This document shows positions 6,378 to 8,091 of a stretch of DNA of 8,091 bases, piece after piece. The first letter of the stretch is position 1; each line of letters begins with the position of its first letter. The stretch comes from an uncultured Roseburia sp. (lineage in GTDB: Bacteria > Bacillota > Clostridia > Lachnospirales > Lachnospiraceae): the NCBI GenBank assembly GCA_905206195.1, contig CAJLGN010000047.1, positions 1 to 8,091 of the forward strand, read 5' to 3'. Position numbers and translations under genes: made by a program. A model generated the notes under the pieces. That model did no database searches. It was not told the origin of the DNA and was given only the letters and a program-made list of their open reading frames with translations.

Positions 6378-7254
6378 ATGACGGAGATTGCGGTTCTCGC
6401 GGACATCCACAACAACCACGTCGCATTTGAGGCGTGCATTTGCCTGGCGCTGGAAAAAGGTGTGCAGAAATTTATTTTTCTGGGAGATTATATCAGCGAC
6501 TGCCCATATCCGCAGAGGACGATGCAGCTGTTGTACGAACTGGAAGAAACATATGACTGCGTTTTTATTTGTGGAAACCGGGAAGAATAGGTACTGGATT
6601 ATGACAAAAGTGAAGAAAAGAATTGGAAACCTGGCTCTGCGTTGGGATCTCTTCTATATAATTATGAGAACCTGACGGGGAGAGATCTTGCATTTTTTAC
6701 ATCTTTTTACATCTATGCCCAAGCAGGCGGTGGTGCGTTATGCAGGTTGCCCGCCACTTCGGATTTGTCACGGTTCTCCTGATGATACGAGAGAACTGCT
6801 CCGGGAGGGCGAGGAAAATACAAAGCGAATCCTCACTGTCCTTCCGGAGAATTATCTACTGTGCGCGCACACGCACATCCAGCAGGCGTGAGAGTACGGG
6901 GGAAAGCATATCATCAATCCGGGTTCTGTGGGCGTGCCGTGGTATTATGATGGAAGGGCGCAGTTTGCGATTTTAAGGGGCGATAAGACGGGATGGGAGA
7001 GCGAGCTGCTGCGGGTATCGTACGATGTGGGACAGGTGATGCGTGAGTGCGAGGAGAGCGGATTAAATGCGATGGCGCCCTCCTGGGCGCGCATGACGAG
7101 GGAGACGATAAAAACCGGAGTGGACAAGTCATCTGCAGTGCTGCGCCGGGTGGAGGCAATCTGTGAGGGCACATCGGTGTGGCCCGATTTCCCGGAGGCT
7201 GCCTGGGAGCAGGCAATCCGCGAGATCTGGCCGGAGATGGGGGAGATGGTGTAG
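6378..7254 (+). pseudogene. Disrupted calcineurin-like metallophosphoesterase (YfcE-like)
   Basis: Pieces of one metallophosphoesterase are recognisable in order: AVLADIHNN (Asp9, His11), FIFLGDY (Asp37), FICGNREE (Asn67), ICHGSP (His128), CAHTHIQ (His161, His163) and INPGSVGVP. These are the usual metal- and phosphate-binding motifs of the calcineurin-like fold. Three lesions interrupt them. TAG at 6588-6590 stands at codon 71, where a Tyr-like codon is expected. The 10-bp duplication at 6694-6713 moves the frame. TGA at 6889-6891 stands at codon 168, probably an old Trp codon. Removing one 10-bp copy gives 867 bases, exactly 289 codons to the TAG at 7252. The C-terminal 110 residues, including WPDFPEAAWEQAIREIWPE, are undamaged. 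The start ATG has a weakly placed GGAGG 13 bases upstream. Substrate unknown. Confidence 0.82.
6694..6713 (+). repeat. Exact 10-bp tandem duplication in phosphoesterase gene
   Basis: TTTTTACATC occurs at 6694-6703 and directly again at 6704-6713. With one copy the gene would read LAFFTSMPKQAV in a continuous frame; with two copies translation leaves the frame after FFTS. This is a clear molecular cause for the frame change. Confidence 0.9.
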
Positions 7255-7278
7255 GTGTGTTCTGCCCTGTGATTTTAC

Positions 7279-7307
7279 TTGATTTTATTGCAGTTAGAGT
7301 ATATTCT
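7279..7307 (+). promoter_or_regulatory. Weak candidate promoter for deoB
   Basis: TTGATT (7279-7284) is followed at 17 bp by TATTCT (7302-7307), or at 15 bp by TATATT (7300-7305). Both are imperfect. It lies in the 98-bp gap between the broken phosphoesterase and deoB. No terminator hairpin is visible in this gap, so read-through from upstream is also possible. Confidence 0.3.
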
Positions 7308-7325
7308 AATAGCACAGAAGCAGTT

Positions 7326-7352
7326 GGAAGATAAAGTGCGGGAGGATAAAGT
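7326..7352 (+). repeat. Duplicated ribosome-binding region before deoB
   Basis: GGAAGATAAAGT (7326-7337) and GGAGGATAAAGT (7341-7352) match in 11 of 12 bases with a 15-bp period. The second copy provides the deoB Shine-Dalgarno sequence GGAGG, 7 bases before ATG 7353. The first is a weaker GGAAG 15 bases further upstream. Confidence 0.75.
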
Positions 7353-8091
7353 ATGAAGCGTGTATTTTTGATTGTATTGGACAGCGTGGGAATCGGGGAG
7401 ATGCCGGATGCCGCGGACTACGGCGATGCCGGGAGCAACACGATAAAGGCGGCTTCCACGAGCCCTTATTTTTCCATGCCGAATATGAGAAAGCTTGGAT
7501 TTTTCAATATTGACGGGGTGGATATCAGGGAGAAGGAGGCGGCGCCTGCGGGCGCGGTTGCGCGCATGAAGGAGGTGTCAAAGGGGAAGGACACCACGAT
7601 CGGGCACTGGGAGATTGCAGGAGTTATTTCACCGACGCCGCTTCCGACTTATCCCGATGGATTTCCCAAGGAGGTTCTGGATGAATTTTGCACAAAGACG
7701 GGCAGGGGAGTGATCTGCAATAAGCCGTATTCCGGCACGGATGTCATTCGGGATTACGGGGAGGAGCACTTGAAAACGGGTGACCTGATTGTGTACACAT
7801 CGGCGGACTCCGTGTTTCAGGTGGCGGCACACGAGGATATCGTGCCGATTGAGACCCTGTATGAGTACTGTCAGATCGCGCGGGATATGCTTCAGGGGGA
7901 GCACGGTGTGGGGCGTGTCATCGCGCGGCCTTTTACCGGGGAGGCAGGAAAATTTGAGAGGACGAGCCGCAGACATGACTACTCCTTAGAGCCGCCGAAA
8001 GTGACGATGCTCGACCAGCTTGTGGAGGCGGGGTTTGATGTGCTCTCGGTGGGCAAGATCATCGATATTTTTGCGGAGAAGGGCATCACAG
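7353..8091 (+). CDS. deoB: Phosphopentomutase, 5' part
   Basis: DeoB interconverts ribose-1-phosphate (or deoxyribose-1-phosphate) and ribose-5-phosphate, feeding salvaged nucleoside sugars into the pentose phosphate pathway in the cytoplasm. The visible 246 codons run off the right edge; the family is about 390-400 residues long. The N-terminus RVFLIVLDSVGIGEMPDA carries the metal-binding Asp10. GKDTTIGHWE near 78-87 holds the phosphorylated-Thr region. CNKPYSGTDVI, YTSADSVFQ (Asp152) and ERTSRRHDYSL are all family signatures. By homology to structures of this alkaline-phosphatase-superfamily enzyme, the remaining metal ligands lie in the missing C-terminal third. The start follows GGAGG (7341-7345) by 7 bases. 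The visible part has no internal stop or frame break. Clostridia often place deoB with purine nucleoside phosphorylase genes, which would then lie beyond the window. Confidence 0.96.
   Translation, partial: MKRVFLIVLDSVGIGEMPDAADYGDAGSNTIKAASTSPYFSMPNMRKLGFFNIDGVDIREKEAAPAGAVARMKEVSKGKDTTIGHWEIAGVISPTPLPTYPDGFPKEVLDEFCTKTGRGVICNKPYSGTDVIRDYGEEHLKTGDLIVYTSADSVFQVAAHEDIVPIETLYEYCQIARDMLQGEHGVGRVIARPFTGEAGKFERTSRRHDYSLEPPKVTMLDQLVEAGFDVLSVGKIIDIFAEKGIT

Noticed and set aside
6588..6891. Stop-codon recoding (TAG as Tyr or TGA as Trp/Sec) in the phosphoesterase
   Set aside because: spoIIIAA, AB, AD and AE end in TGA and spoIIIAC, AF, AG and AH end in TAG at the expected protein ends, so both codons work as stops here. 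The nearby frameshift also points to decay.
6928..7254. A separate 108-codon gene starting at GTG 6928
   Set aside because: It begins with GVPWYY, the continuation of the PGSVGVP motif of the phosphoesterase, so it is the C-terminal fragment of that pseudogene.
1..8091. CRISPR array, tRNA, rRNA, insertion sequence or prophage genes
   Set aside because: No regularly spaced repeats, no cloverleaf-like or rRNA-like sequence, and no transposase or phage motifs were seen on either strand.

Overview
The window looks like a Gram-positive, endospore-forming Firmicute, most likely a member of the Lachnospiraceae (moderately GC-rich, Clostridia-type proteins). This rests on a complete spoIIIAA-AH operon, strong GGAGG-type ribosome binding sites, and the style of the downstream genes. 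The genus cannot be fixed by reading alone.

Layout. Positions 1-334 (minus strand) hold the 5' two-thirds of a GNAT-family N-acetyltransferase gene that runs off the left edge. Positions 335-555 are a divergent control region. It has a minus-strand promoter flanked by GGACAT/ATGTCC repeats, and a plus-strand stretch with candidate sigma-E (mother-cell sporulation) promoter elements. Positions 556-5961 are eight tightly packed plus-strand genes, spoIIIAA, AB, AC, AD, AE, AF, AG and AH, with gaps of 2-33 bp and one 4-bp overlap. All eight appear intact. Together they encode the mother-cell half of the SpoIIIA-SpoIIQ 'feeding tube' channel: a secretion-type ATPase (AA), a T2SS-F-like protein (AB), small membrane proteins (AC, AD), a polytopic membrane protein (AE), and the ring-forming proteins AF, AG and AH.

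Positions 5959-5987 carry a near-consensus housekeeping promoter that overlaps the spoIIIAH stop codon. It drives two broken genes. The first (6025-6377) is a small cysteine-rich metal-binding protein with a frameshift. The second (6378-7254) is a calcineurin-like metallophosphoesterase with an amber codon, a 10-bp tandem duplication that shifts the frame, and an opal codon. Removing the 10-bp copy restores one frame from start to stop and puts both nonsense codons at single-base distance from sense codons, so recent gene decay is the best reading. A second exact 10-bp tandem duplication lies in the cysteine-rich gene. From 7353 to the right edge is the 5' part of deoB (phosphopentomutase), apparently intact.

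I see no new biological system here. The core is the known SpoIIIA channel operon. The most unusual content is the decaying cysteine-rich/phosphoesterase pair with its matching 10-bp duplications, followed by the repeat-flanked promoter of the acetyltransferase gene.
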